Made by a program: the position numbers and the translations under genes. From positions 1-40,623 of the forward strand of contig JAUIDM010000002.1 in NCBI GenBank assembly GCA_030428915.1: DNA of 40,623 nucleotides. The letters are read 5' to 3'. Positions 8,460 through 16,300 of the stretch are shown here, in pieces; the stretch's first letter is position 1, and each line of letters starts with the position of its first letter. Source of the stretch: Alphaproteobacteria bacterium (GTDB lineage: Bacteria > Pseudomonadota > Alphaproteobacteria > Rhodobacterales > Rhodobacteraceae). The notes below the pieces were generated by a model, which made no database searches, was not told where the DNA came from, and worked only from the letters and a program-made list of their open reading frames with translations.

Positions 8460-8918
8460 TCCTGGAAGCTATAAGTGCCCATGACAGTGGTTTTTAAATG
8501 GCGGCGCGTGCCATATTGACCGTGCGGCCACAATTCCACTCGTCATTCTCGGCGTCCGCGACCGGTCGGCGGAACCGTTCGCCTTTGCAGCTTTCGGCAC
8601 GGGCACGCAAATGGGTCGGTTATTCCATGCAAATGGTGCAATCCAACACCGGAGTTGAGACCTACCATCTGCACCTGCCTTCACCGCTTCCCCAAACTGG
8701 CACTGAACCGAAGAAATTGGTAGCCACAGTATAGGATTGGCAACGGTGAGCCGCCTCAGATACTGCATGAATGCTCACCCACCTGGTCTTGACTTCACGA
8801 AGTCATCGCCCCGACCAATAATCCAACGCGGTGAGACGAGGGGCGATCTTGAGTTGAACCTATTATGTTAAAGGAGTTCAGTAACTCATTGAAGATAAAA
8901 GTAAACTCGTCCAACCCA
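8460..8918. other. Intergenic region between dctM and virB6
   Basis: 459 bases with no convincing gene. Short reading frames exist on both strands (8469-8768 minus, 8498-8734 plus) but have shadow-like composition and no usable ribosome-binding site. Visible structure: a tight palindrome GACTTC-AC-GAAGTC (8791-8804); an inverted repeat ATCGCCCC (8805-8812) / GGGGCGAT (8840-8847); and GAGTT-CAGT-AACTC (8874-8887). The last lies on the virB6 3' side and could be a weak terminator. The stretch 8850-8905 is AT-richer than its surroundings. It may be the scar of the junction between catabolic block and secretion operon. Confidence 0.4.
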
Positions 8919-9944
8919 TCACGGGGCCAACCGTTTCGCCCTCTCCGCTATCCGCACCACTTGCGCGCTCGCGGTCGCCGCAGCGCTCCACACAACCACA
9001 GGCGCCTGCACCGCACCTCGTCCGATCGCTTCGCCTGTCGTGAGCGCACCGATCCGTGATCTGCCCTTGACGCCGTTCGTATTGAAGATCCCTCGCATGA
9101 TCCCCGTCGAACCAGCAACCACCGCTGGTGCCGCTGCCACCATCAGGTTCCCTGAAATCCCCCGGACGATCAGGGGCGTTGCCGCGACGAATCCCTTCGC
9201 CAGGAAAACCATCACAAAAAATGGGACGAGCGACCCGATATTGGTCGCCGAGTTCGGATCATCGAGTTGGGCCAGCAGTGAATTCGCCATGCCGACGACT
9301 GTTGAGAACATGGCGGCGATGACGATGGGGTAGAAGGCGTAGCTGATCGTTGTCGAAACCCATCTGTGGAAGAAATCCTTGGTCGCATCGAAGAGCGACA
9401 AAGCGATCATGATCGGGGCGAGGCCGAGCATGAGTGTCAGCATCATCTTGGCGAAGATGAGGACGATGCCGGTCATGAAGCCAAGAAGGCTAAGGAGCAC
9501 GAGGCCGATGCCGCCGAGGATCGCGCCAGTCATCCAGTTCAGATTGCTGCCGATCGCGTTCAGGTACTGACTGAACTCCGTGATCAGATCATCGAACTCA
9601 GCCGCAAAGTATGTGGCCCCTGCCCCGCCGCCGCCAACCGAGGAGATCAGGGCCCCGGCGACATAGTCGAGCCCGCCGATGACGGCATTGGCGACCGCGT
9701 TGAAGTTGGCCCAGTTGAAGGCGAACAACCCGATCAGGGTCAGCTTGATCAGGTACCAGAAGAAGCTGGCCCCATCCATGCTGCGGAACTGGAAGGCCAT
9801 GTTGATGCAGACGCCGATCAGCGAGAGCGTGACCATCAGCAGGACGATCGTGCCGGTATTGCTTGCCACCGCCCCGAACTGGGACTCGGCGGCATCGGCA
9901 AGGAAGCCATCGGCAGTTCCGACCATCCAGCTGACGATGCTCAT
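8919..9944 (-). CDS. virB6: Type IV secretion protein VirB6 (TrbL/VirB6 family)
   Basis: A 341-residue polytopic inner-membrane channel component. Hydrophobic segments include TGTIVLLMVTLSLIGVCINM, AILGGIGLVLLSLLGFMTGI and the central family block FAKMMLTLMLGLAPIMIALSLF followed by FFHRWVSTTISY, a typical VirB6 region with a conserved Trp. The C-terminal ~80 residues are a soluble Ala-rich tail. It is the last gene of the virB operon; its ATG overlaps the stop of the preceding small gene by one base (TAATG). Confidence 0.88.
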   Translation of the reverse strand: MSIVSWMVGTADGFLADAAESQFGAVASNTGTIVLLMVTLSLIGVCINMAFQFRSMDGASFFWYLIKLTLIGLFAFNWANFNAVANAVIGGLDYVAGALISSVGGGGAGATYFAAEFDDLITEFSQYLNAIGSNLNWMTGAILGGIGLVLLSLLGFMTGIVLIFAKMMLTLMLGLAPIMIALSLFDATKDFFHRWVSTTISYAFYPIVIAAMFSTVVGMANSLLAQLDDPNSATNIGSLVPFFVMVFLAKGFVAATPLIVRGISGNLMVAAAPAVVAGSTGIMRGIFNTNGVKGRSRIGALTTGEAIGRGAVQAPVVVWSAAATASAQVVRIAERAKRLAP

Positions 9945-10363
9945 TACCAGTTGCCTTGGGTTTCGCAGATGTCCTGGACGTCGCGGGCGATCTGGTTCTG
10001 TTCGTTGCGAATGGCCAGCCTCGCTTGAGTATGCTCGGCCTGCGTGCTTGTTGCGAACCGCTCCTCATACTCGGCGGAGGCTGCATCCCATGACGGGAAG
10101 CGGACATCACAGCCGCAGTCGCCAATTTCCTTGATCGCCTCCCAGGACCGCAGCTCATAGAGCCGCATCAACGTTAGCGCCTTATAGGACTCTCGCGGGT
10201 GGACTTCATCCATCCAGGTCGGTCGTGCGGGCCGGTCGTTGCAGATCCGGTACTGCTGGGGCGTGACGGTCACGGTGAGATCATTCGTGACCTGAGGCGA
10301 GGTCTGGGCCGCGAGCGGCGCGGCCAGCAGGGTGACAACTGCGGCGAGGATGGTATGGCGCAT
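9944..10363 (-). CDS. Small exported protein of the virB operon, unknown function
   Basis: 139 residues with a signal peptide (MRHTILAAVVTLLAAPLAAQ) and a mature part with four Cys (RICNDRP, GDCGCD, DICETQ) that could form disulfides in the periplasm. The start at 10363 is preceded by AAAGGAAA at good spacing; an upstream in-frame ATG (10384) overlaps the virB11 stop but contains that ribosome-binding site. Its place between virB11 and virB6 suggests an envelope accessory role, perhaps with VirB6. I do not recognise a named family. Confidence 0.75.
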   Translation of the reverse strand: MRHTILAAVVTLLAAPLAAQTSPQVTNDLTVTVTPQQYRICNDRPARPTWMDEVHPRESYKALTLMRLYELRSWEAIKEIGDCGCDVRFPSWDAASAEYEERFATSTQAEHTQARLAIRNEQNQIARDVQDICETQGNW

Positions 10364-10380
10364 GGGGATTTCCTTTCGGT

Positions 10381-11415
10381 TCATTCGGCCGCGACCGTGG
10401 GGCGCTCGGCACCCCCGGCTGGACCCGTGTTCTGGTCTGGATGTCTCGCCTGCCCCGGCAGGAAGAACTCGGTGATGCCGCGGGCGCCGTCATGACGGCC
10501 GGCCTGAATGATCACGTCGATGGAGCCCTCGATGTAGTCCACCATATCGGCATAGGTCATCGGCACATCGGTCTTGAGCGCGGCAATGGCGAGGCGACGG
10601 ACGGCGAGTTGCGGTGTTTCGGCATGCAGCGTGGTGAGCGAGCCGCCATGGCCGGTGTTGATCGCCTCAAGGAAGGTCATGGCCTCCCGACCACGGACCT
10701 CGCCCAGCACGATCCGATCAGGCCGCATCCGCAGGGTCGAGGCCAGAAGCACATCGGCGCTGCGGGCGTCGGTATCCCGGTCGGCGATCAGCGTTACGGC
10801 ATTCGGCTGTTCGGGGCGCAGTTCGGCTGCCTCCTCAATGGTGATGATCCGCTCCTCGGGTGGGATCAGCGAGAGGATCTTGCGCGCCGCGACCGTCTTG
10901 CCGGTCGAGTTGCCCCCCGAGACGATCATGTTGAGCTTGTTCTCGACGCAGAACCGCAGGGATGCATCGATGTCGCCGGAGGCCACCACATCGCGCAGGG
11001 CGGCATTCCGTTCGCGGCGCAGGCCTTCGAGGCTGCGCTCCTTGCCATAGAGAAACCTGAGCTTGATCGCCTCCAGCGGCAGGGAGGAGAAGAACCGTAG
11101 CGAGATCGAAAACCCACCCTCGACGGCGGGTGGCTGGATCACCTGCGCCCGGATCGGACGATCCCGATAGAGGATCGAGACCGAGACGATGGGCTTCTTG
11201 GTGCTGAGCGTGGTTGAGGCGGCCGAGGCGATCTGGTTGCCGAGGTCCTTGATCTCGGTCTGGGTAAGCGAGTTGCCGAGACCTCGCATGAAATGATCGC
11301 CCTGGAATTCGCCCCAGACCTTCCCGTCGGGGTTGATGCAGATCTCGATCGTGTCGTCGCGTTGCACGTGCGCGCCCAGCCGGTCGAGCGAGGCTTCGAG
11401 ATAGCTTGCGGCCAT
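10381..11415 (-). CDS. virB11: Secretion ATPase VirB11
   Basis: A 344-residue hexameric traffic ATPase that powers pilus assembly and transfer. Walker A is GGNSTGKT (about 167-174 from this start), a variant of GGTGSGKT with Asn-Ser. The Asp box region is IITIEEAAEL, Walker B and His boxes are LRMRPDRIVLGEVRGREA and TGHGGSLTTLHA. Start chosen at 11415 (MAASYLEASL), one base after the virB10 stop; the frame is open further upstream only inside virB10. The C-terminus has a Pro/Gly-rich tail. Confidence 0.93.
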   Translation of the reverse strand: MAASYLEASLDRLGAHVQRDDTIEICINPDGKVWGEFQGDHFMRGLGNSLTQTEIKDLGNQIASAASTTLSTKKPIVSVSILYRDRPIRAQVIQPPAVEGGFSISLRFFSSLPLEAIKLRFLYGKERSLEGLRRERNAALRDVVASGDIDASLRFCVENKLNMIVSGGNSTGKTVAARKILSLIPPEERIITIEEAAELRPEQPNAVTLIADRDTDARSADVLLASTLRMRPDRIVLGEVRGREAMTFLEAINTGHGGSLTTLHAETPQLAVRRLAIAALKTDVPMTYADMVDYIEGSIDVIIQAGRHDGARGITEFFLPGQARHPDQNTGPAGGAERPTVAAE

Positions 11416-11416
11416 G

Positions 11417-12739
11417 TCAGAAGATCTCCAGATCGCGGTCGACCATGACCGTGATCCGCGTGCCCTGATCGACATGGATCACGGGGCGGATCGCCAGATA
11501 GTCCTGCATGACGCTTTGGGTGCTGTCGCGCAGGTCCGTGCCGACGTCGCTCGCGATGTCGGCCGCGGCCTCATCATCGATCTGTCCAGCGGCCGCCGCG
11601 GGCAAGGCCCCGATCAGCGAGATCAGCGCGGCCGAACCGAAGCGCTGCGCAAAGCGGGTGTCGACAAAGCCGGTGGTGCCGGTGCGGCCGAGCTCGTCGC
11701 CACCAAAGGCGCTGATCTCGACTGTCTGGTTGTCGGGCAGGATGATGCGGTCCCAGGCCACCATGACTCGCGACTGCGCGAGCGCCACATCGGAGCGATA
11801 GCGCCCCACAAGACGTGCACCGCGCGGGATCAGGACCCGCGCGCCGTCGAAGGAATGCACATCTTCCGAGACGATGGCCCGGATTGCACCGGGCAGCGTG
11901 CTGTCCAGCGCCGTCTCGGTCACGGCCTGGATCATCGTGCCCTGCACGACGGTGTTGCCGGGGTTCAGGATCACTTCGGCCCGCGTCACTGCGGCAGGTC
12001 TGGCGCCCGCGCGCACGAAAGCTTCGTCCTCATTCAGGCGCGCGGCTTCGAGGCTGTTCTCCCGGTCGGTCCCTGCCCCCATCCCGGAAAACGCGATCAT
12101 GGGCGACGCGATGCGTTCGGCCCGGGCTTCGGCTTCCGCGATGCGGCGGCGCTCAAGTTCGGCGAGCCGCAACTCTTCCTCGTTCGGCCCGAGGTCGGTG
12201 GGGGCAGGCGGGGTCAGCCGCGCGACTTCGAGGTCCATGCGCAGCTGGTCGAGCTCGCGGTCGCGTTCGGTCAATTGCCGCTCGAGCGCGCGCTGCGCCT
12301 CGGTCGAGGCCTCCTGCAGCGCCGCGATCTGCGCCGTGAGATCGGCGATAGCCTGCTCCGCGCCGCTGTCCGATGCCTCGACAGGCCGCGCGCGCAGGTC
12401 TTCGAGTTCCGCCCGAAGCGTCGCGAGGCTTTCCATCAGCGCCAGTTCCGACGCAGAGGGGCCCGTTTCGGCGGGCGGCGGCGCAGACTCGACCACGGGC
12501 ATTGGGGCCAGGTCCCCAAAGCCCGATCCTGTGGTCTGGAACTCTTCCGGAGCTGCGGTCGGCAGTGGGGCTTCCGGCGATGGCTGTAGGGCGGCCCAGG
12601 CCAGCCCGCCCACGGCCACGATCCCGGCCACACCGAGGATTGCGGCCAGCGGGGAGGGCCGCGCGGCACCGCGCTTCTTGTCGCCTGTCGCTTCAAGGGC
12701 CGCGAGGCGGGCGGCGAGGTCTTCGGTGTCCTGGCTCAT
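11417..12739 (-). CDS. virB10: Type IV secretion core-complex protein VirB10
   Basis: A 440-residue bitopic protein spanning both membranes. A short cytoplasmic N-terminus is followed by one membrane helix (SPLAAILGVAGIVAVGGLAW), a Pro-rich stretch, a long Glu/Arg-rich coiled coil (about residues 100-210) and the C-terminal VirB10/TrbI beta domain. The domain is marked by VQGTMIQAVTETALDSTLPG, VLIPRGARLVGRYRS and the late FAQRFGSAALISLIGAL segment that forms the outer-membrane pore helix. Start fixed by the ATGA overlap with virB9. Confidence 0.93.
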   Translation of the reverse strand: MSQDTEDLAARLAALEATGDKKRGAARPSPLAAILGVAGIVAVGGLAWAALQPSPEAPLPTAAPEEFQTTGSGFGDLAPMPVVESAPPPAETGPSASELALMESLATLRAELEDLRARPVEASDSGAEQAIADLTAQIAALQEASTEAQRALERQLTERDRELDQLRMDLEVARLTPPAPTDLGPNEEELRLAELERRRIAEAEARAERIASPMIAFSGMGAGTDRENSLEAARLNEDEAFVRAGARPAAVTRAEVILNPGNTVVQGTMIQAVTETALDSTLPGAIRAIVSEDVHSFDGARVLIPRGARLVGRYRSDVALAQSRVMVAWDRIILPDNQTVEISAFGGDELGRTGTTGFVDTRFAQRFGSAALISLIGALPAAAAGQIDDEAAADIASDVGTDLRDSTQSVMQDYLAIRPVIHVDQGTRITVMVDRDLEIF

Positions 12740-13449
12740 GATGTGGGCCCACCCATATCCTGAACACAGACTTCGTCTTCGCCGAGGCGCAGGACCCATT
12801 GCCGGTTCACACCCGAGACGCGGATGACGCCGTCCTCGAGTGCCGTGCTGTTCACCGCCCGCTCGCCGCCATTGGCATAGCGGAAGATCGCGGGAACAGG
12901 CGCGTTCCGCGCAAAGCGGAAATACGTGAAGGTGCCGTCATCCCAGATAGCCGTCGGCGTGAACTCCTCGCTTGCGCTGACGGCGTAGTTGGCATTCGGC
13001 GCATCAGCCGCGACGGCCCGAGCCGGTTGAACGCGACTCTCGGGATAGCGGAACTGCACGACGTAATGCGGGGTCTCGCGCGCCTCGACCACGTGGAAAT
13101 AGTAGGAGCGGCGGTTCGTGTAGACCGTGATGTTGGTGGCGACACCCGAGGCCGCGGGCTTGATCGCGAAGGCCCGACCGCCGGGCACGCCGTCGAACTG
13201 GAAGCCAACCGTGTCACCCGCGATGATCGAACGGATCGTCTCGCCCTCGCCGAATTCGACTGTGGTCACCCGGGTCAGGGTGGTGACGACGCGGTAAACC
13301 TGCCCCTCGGTCCAGGTGGCGATCCGGACGCGGTTGTCATGGGGACCGGGGCGTGGCGTGGTCTCGGCAAAGGCTGCGGGCGCCATGAGCGCCAGCGCAC
13401 CGACGACGAGCAGGGCGTGAACGGGTGTGAGAACTGGAACAGAGGTCAT
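12736..13449 (-). CDS. virB9: Type IV secretion core-complex protein VirB9
   Basis: A 237-residue periplasmic/outer-membrane core protein. Signal peptide (residues 1-28, ending APAAFAET). N-terminal domain with VYRVVTTLTRVTTVEFGEGE, a family block, then TNITVYTNRRSYYFHV. The C-terminal VirB7-binding-type beta domain has NANYAVS, PTAIWDDGTFTYFRF and DGVIRVSGVNRQWVLRLG. Start overlaps the virB8 stop (ATGA). It would assemble with VirB10 and the lipoprotein encoded further upstream in the operon. Confidence 0.93.
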   Translation of the reverse strand: MTSVPVLTPVHALLVVGALALMAPAAFAETTPRPGPHDNRVRIATWTEGQVYRVVTTLTRVTTVEFGEGETIRSIIAGDTVGFQFDGVPGGRAFAIKPAASGVATNITVYTNRRSYYFHVVEARETPHYVVQFRYPESRVQPARAVAADAPNANYAVSASEEFTPTAIWDDGTFTYFRFARNAPVPAIFRYANGGERAVNSTALEDGVIRVSGVNRQWVLRLGEDEVCVQDMGGPTS

Positions 13450-14123
13450 TCGGAACGGTCCGATCGGATGGCATATTGGGTAACGGTGAAGCCGAAGGGG
13501 TTTTGCCAGACGTCGTCGATCGAGCGGGTCCGTTCGGGCTGAAAAGCGAACATCAATGTTGCGGTGAAGGAGCCGTCCTGCACCCCTTGCGGGCTGGTCA
13601 GGCGCTTTCTGAGACGTACCTGGGCGCGGTTGTCACCGATCAGCGTGATCGAGGCGATCTCGACAGCCATCTCTGCGGCGGGACCGTAGCGAGACGGCGG
13701 ATAGCTCTCCTGCCCCGAGGTCCACATGGTGCGCATGCTGGCCTCGGCAGCCCCTGTGGATTGCGCCAACACCCGGCGGACGCGCAGATCGTTGTCGAGC
13801 TGGTTGTAGGCCTCGCGGTCGAGGATGTAGCGGTAGATCTGCGCCTCGATGATGGCGGGCCGCTCGGCAAGCGAGACCGTTTCGACCGTGGCGTTCGGCA
13901 GAGCGAGACCGGTCGCGGGGTCATAGGGCACGACGACGGGCGGAGGCGTCTCTACCATCAGGGCGACAGCAGCGGCCGCAAGGCAGCCTAAAACGCCAAA
14001 GCCTGCCCCGCCAAGGCCGATCATCCGCCAGAGCTGCTCCCGGCGCAGCGCTCCGTGGATCAGTTCCTCTTCGACCAGTTCCCGCGCACTCATCCCTGCC
14101 GTCATGTCCGGTGCCTTGCTCAT
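13446..14123 (-). CDS. virB8: Type IV secretion assembly factor VirB8
   Basis: A 225-residue bitopic inner-membrane protein: cytoplasmic ~33 residues, one membrane helix (about 34-57), then the NTF2-like periplasmic domain. Family features include the Tyr-rich ATVETVSLAERPAIIEAQIYRYILDREAYN region (split by several residues), RYGPAAEMAVEIASITLIG and the terminal FQPERTRSIDDVWQNPFGFTV, close to the NPxGF motif of VirB8. Four-base overlap with both neighbours. Confidence 0.92.
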   Translation of the reverse strand: MSKAPDMTAGMSARELVEEELIHGALRREQLWRMIGLGGAGFGVLGCLAAAAVALMVETPPPVVVPYDPATGLALPNATVETVSLAERPAIIEAQIYRYILDREAYNQLDNDLRVRRVLAQSTGAAEASMRTMWTSGQESYPPSRYGPAAEMAVEIASITLIGDNRAQVRLRKRLTSPQGVQDGSFTATLMFAFQPERTRSIDDVWQNPFGFTVTQYAIRSDRSE

Positions 14124-14917
14124 GGCCGCAGGCTCGGCAGGGTGAAGTCCATGTAGCGGCGCTCTTCGGCGACGGTGGCCGCATCCACCACGCCGGCATT
14201 GCCCGCGCCGAGGGTCTGGATGGCTTCAAGCTCCCACATGCGGGTCATGGCGATGGCGAGTTCCGCCGTGACGCGGGTGTTGTGGTCCATCGACGCCTTC
14301 AGGTCGTCCATGTCGGGGATCATTGCGACGAGCTGTTCGACGCGTTCGAGCGACTGAGCGGCCTCTGCATGGCTGTTCTGGGCCGCCGCCGACATCACGG
14401 CGCCGGTCGTGGCGCGGGTCACAACACCTTCCGCGCCTGGATTGCCGCTGGTGGCGATCTCGCGGAGTGAATCCTCATCGAAGCCCGCACTGGCCAGCGC
14501 CTGTTCCATCTGCGTGCGCAGAGGCCCTGCATTGGGGCCGATCAGGCTCGACCAGTCGCCCGCCTGGATGCCGCGGATCAGGCCTGGGATGTCTTCGAAA
14601 TTAGCTTGCAACAGGTTGTCGAGATCGCCGCCCATGGCCAACCCAAGGATACTGCGCGGCCCGGTGAGCGAGGCATACATTTCGTTCAGCTGATCGAGCT
14701 GGCCTTGCAGCGTCTCCAGTTGTTCGAGCGCATTGTCCAGAAGATCGGTCTGGATCCCGAAATCCTGCAGCATCTGCTGAAGCTGGCGGATTTCCTGGGC
14801 GATGTTCTGCGTGTCGACCGTGGGCACGCCCTGTGCGGCGACGGGGCCCGCGAGGGCAAGGCCAAGCGCGAGGGTCGCGGCGGTAGTGGTAAGGGAAATG
14901 CGCAGTGGCCTTCTCAT
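14120..14917 (-). CDS. virB5: VirB5-like pilus-tip/minor pilin protein
   Basis: 265 residues with a signal peptide ending PVAAQG, a helical N-terminal part (IRQLQQMLQDFGIQ, LEQLETLQGQLDQLNEMYASLTG) and a further helical C-terminal part ending ERRYMDFTLPSLRP. This is the VirB5/TrbJ-type layout of long helices. The mature start (QGVPTVD) and the end (RRYMDFT..LR) closely match the upstream neighbour that carries an inserted lytic transglycosylase, so the two are likely paralogues. Four-base overlaps tie it to virB8 and to that neighbour. Confidence 0.82.
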   Translation of the reverse strand: MRRPLRISLTTTAATLALGLALAGPVAAQGVPTVDTQNIAQEIRQLQQMLQDFGIQTDLLDNALEQLETLQGQLDQLNEMYASLTGPRSILGLAMGGDLDNLLQANFEDIPGLIRGIQAGDWSSLIGPNAGPLRTQMEQALASAGFDEDSLREIATSGNPGAEGVVTRATTGAVMSAAAQNSHAEAAQSLERVEQLVAMIPDMDDLKASMDHNTRVTAELAIAMTRMWELEAIQTLGAGNAGVVDAATVAEERRYMDFTLPSLRP

Positions 14918-16080
14918 CGCAATGTCTCCTGGGTGAAATCCATATATTGCCGCTCGGCTGCCTGTGCGGCTGCCATGGCGAGTTGTTCCTCGCTCAGCGG
15001 CTGGGTGTGAGTGGCCTTGATCCGGGTGCGGATCGCGACCAGCCGGGCAAGCTCGGCGCGCGCGTAGGTGTTGAGCGCGATGGCCTCGTGCAGGTCTTCG
15101 GTCTCGCCGATGCGGGTGATGATGTCCTGCACACGCAGGGCGGCCGCGCGGACCGAGACCAGCGAATAATCCCCGTACACCCCCGCCCCATGGGCCGAGA
15201 GGCTGAAGCTCGCATTCGCCAGAAGGACCGGGTCGATGGTGCCGAGCGCATCGATGCCGCCGACGGCGGCGAGGTAGCTGTTGTACTGCTGTGGGATGAC
15301 CACGACGTAATGCTGCGTTTCGGCAAAGGGCGGCACGCCACCGTAGTTCTGCACGTTGCCGGGGCCCGCGTTATAGGCCGCAAGCGCATGGATGATGTTG
15401 CCATCGAACATGTTCAGCATCTGCGCGAGGTATCGCGCGCCGCCGGTGACCTGCAGCCAGGGGTCGTCATAATAGGCCGGGTAGATCCCTAGATCGCCCG
15501 CCGTGCCGGGCATGATCTGGGTGAGCCCAAACGCCCCCACGGGGGAGCGCGCGCCGATCTGGAAGCGGCTTTCCTGCCAGATCAGCGCCTGCAGCAGGCA
15601 GCGCCATTGCACAAGCGACAGGCCGGCACGGCTTACGCCCGGCAGACCGTGCGTGTCGCGCGCGGCGCGGATGATCAGCTCTTCGATCCCTTCCCGGGCA
15701 TCGCCGAACATCCGGGCTGCGGCCGGATTGTTGTCATCGGGCGCGTAAAGGCTGGCAGCTGCGCTTTCGACGTCACCAACCGCCCCCTGCCCCGCCTCGA
15801 GCCCGGCCACGGTTCCTGCGACATCGCCCGAGCCGAGGGACATTGCATCCATGAGCCCTTCGAGAGAGGCGAGTTGCTGTCGCTCGATCTCGGCCAGTTC
15901 CTCTTCGCGGGTCAGCCGGTCTTGCTGCAGTGCGAGATCCTGATCGGTTTGCTCGAGGATCGCTTGGCGCTCTGCGAAAAGGCGCAGATCGAAGGTCGGC
16001 ACGCCTTGGGCGACAGCTGGCCCCGCAGCGGGACCAGCCAGCGCAAGGCTGACCATCGAGAGGGGAAGCCAGCTCCGCAT
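14914..16080 (-). CDS. VirB5-like protein with embedded lytic transglycosylase domain
   Basis: A 388-residue exported protein. Signal peptide ends PAVAQG (about residue 26). Residues 27-80 form a Gln/Glu-rich helix pair as in VirB5. Residues ~155-265 are a soluble lytic transglycosylase domain: catalytic Glu170 in WQESRF, GARSPVGAFGLTQIMPGTA and AYNAGPGNV. Residues ~305-388 return to a VirB5-like C-terminus (HEAIALNTYARAELARL; final ERQYMDFTQETLR), alignable with the end of the downstream VirB5 (DHNTRVTAELAIAM; ERRYMDFTLPSLR). It would cut peptidoglycan at the secretion channel. A separate VirB1 is encoded at the operon's start, so the system has two such enzymes. Confidence 0.85.
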   Translation of the reverse strand: MRSWLPLSMVSLALAGPAAGPAVAQGVPTFDLRLFAERQAILEQTDQDLALQQDRLTREEELAEIERQQLASLEGLMDAMSLGSGDVAGTVAGLEAGQGAVGDVESAAASLYAPDDNNPAAARMFGDAREGIEELIIRAARDTHGLPGVSRAGLSLVQWRCLLQALIWQESRFQIGARSPVGAFGLTQIMPGTAGDLGIYPAYYDDPWLQVTGGARYLAQMLNMFDGNIIHALAAYNAGPGNVQNYGGVPPFAETQHYVVVIPQQYNSYLAAVGGIDALGTIDPVLLANASFSLSAHGAGVYGDYSLVSVRAAALRVQDIITRIGETEDLHEAIALNTYARAELARLVAIRTRIKATHTQPLSEEQLAMAAAQAAERQYMDFTQETLR

Positions 16081-16084
16081 GGGC

Positions 16085-16300
16085 TTAGCCGCCAGCCCCC
16101 AGCATCACGAAATCGCACGCCGTGTCGCGGCGCGTAACCTCCGCCCCCATGGTCGAGATCGTGGCTGTCGCGGTTGCACCTGGTGCGGGCGCGTCGCGGA
16201 AGTTGAAGCAGTTCGCCTGCGCAGGGTTATGCTGCGCGCAGGCTGTCAGGGTCAGGCCGAGCCCGAGCAGCACGACGCCGCGAATGAGGATACAGGTCAT
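16085..16300 (-). CDS. Small lipoprotein, VirB7-like by position and type
   Basis: 71 residues with an N-terminal hydrophobic segment and lipobox LTAC at residues 18-21 (LGLGLTLTACAQHNPAQ). The mature part of ~50 residues has two further Cys (ANCFNF, DTACDF). VirB7 proteins are short outer-membrane lipoproteins that stabilise VirB9, and no other VirB7 candidate exists here; sequence identity to VirB7 is not demonstrable by eye. Its ATG overlaps the virB4 stop (ATGA). Confidence 0.7.
   Translation of the reverse strand: MTCILIRGVVLLGLGLTLTACAQHNPAQANCFNFRDAPAPGATATATISTMGAEVTRRDTACDFVMLGAGG

Noticed and set aside
8469-8768. Possible small gene on the minus strand after dctM
   Set aside because: The frame has no ribosome-binding site, no domain and a competing plus-strand frame of similar quality. 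I keep the region as intergenic, though a remnant of a mobile element cannot be excluded.
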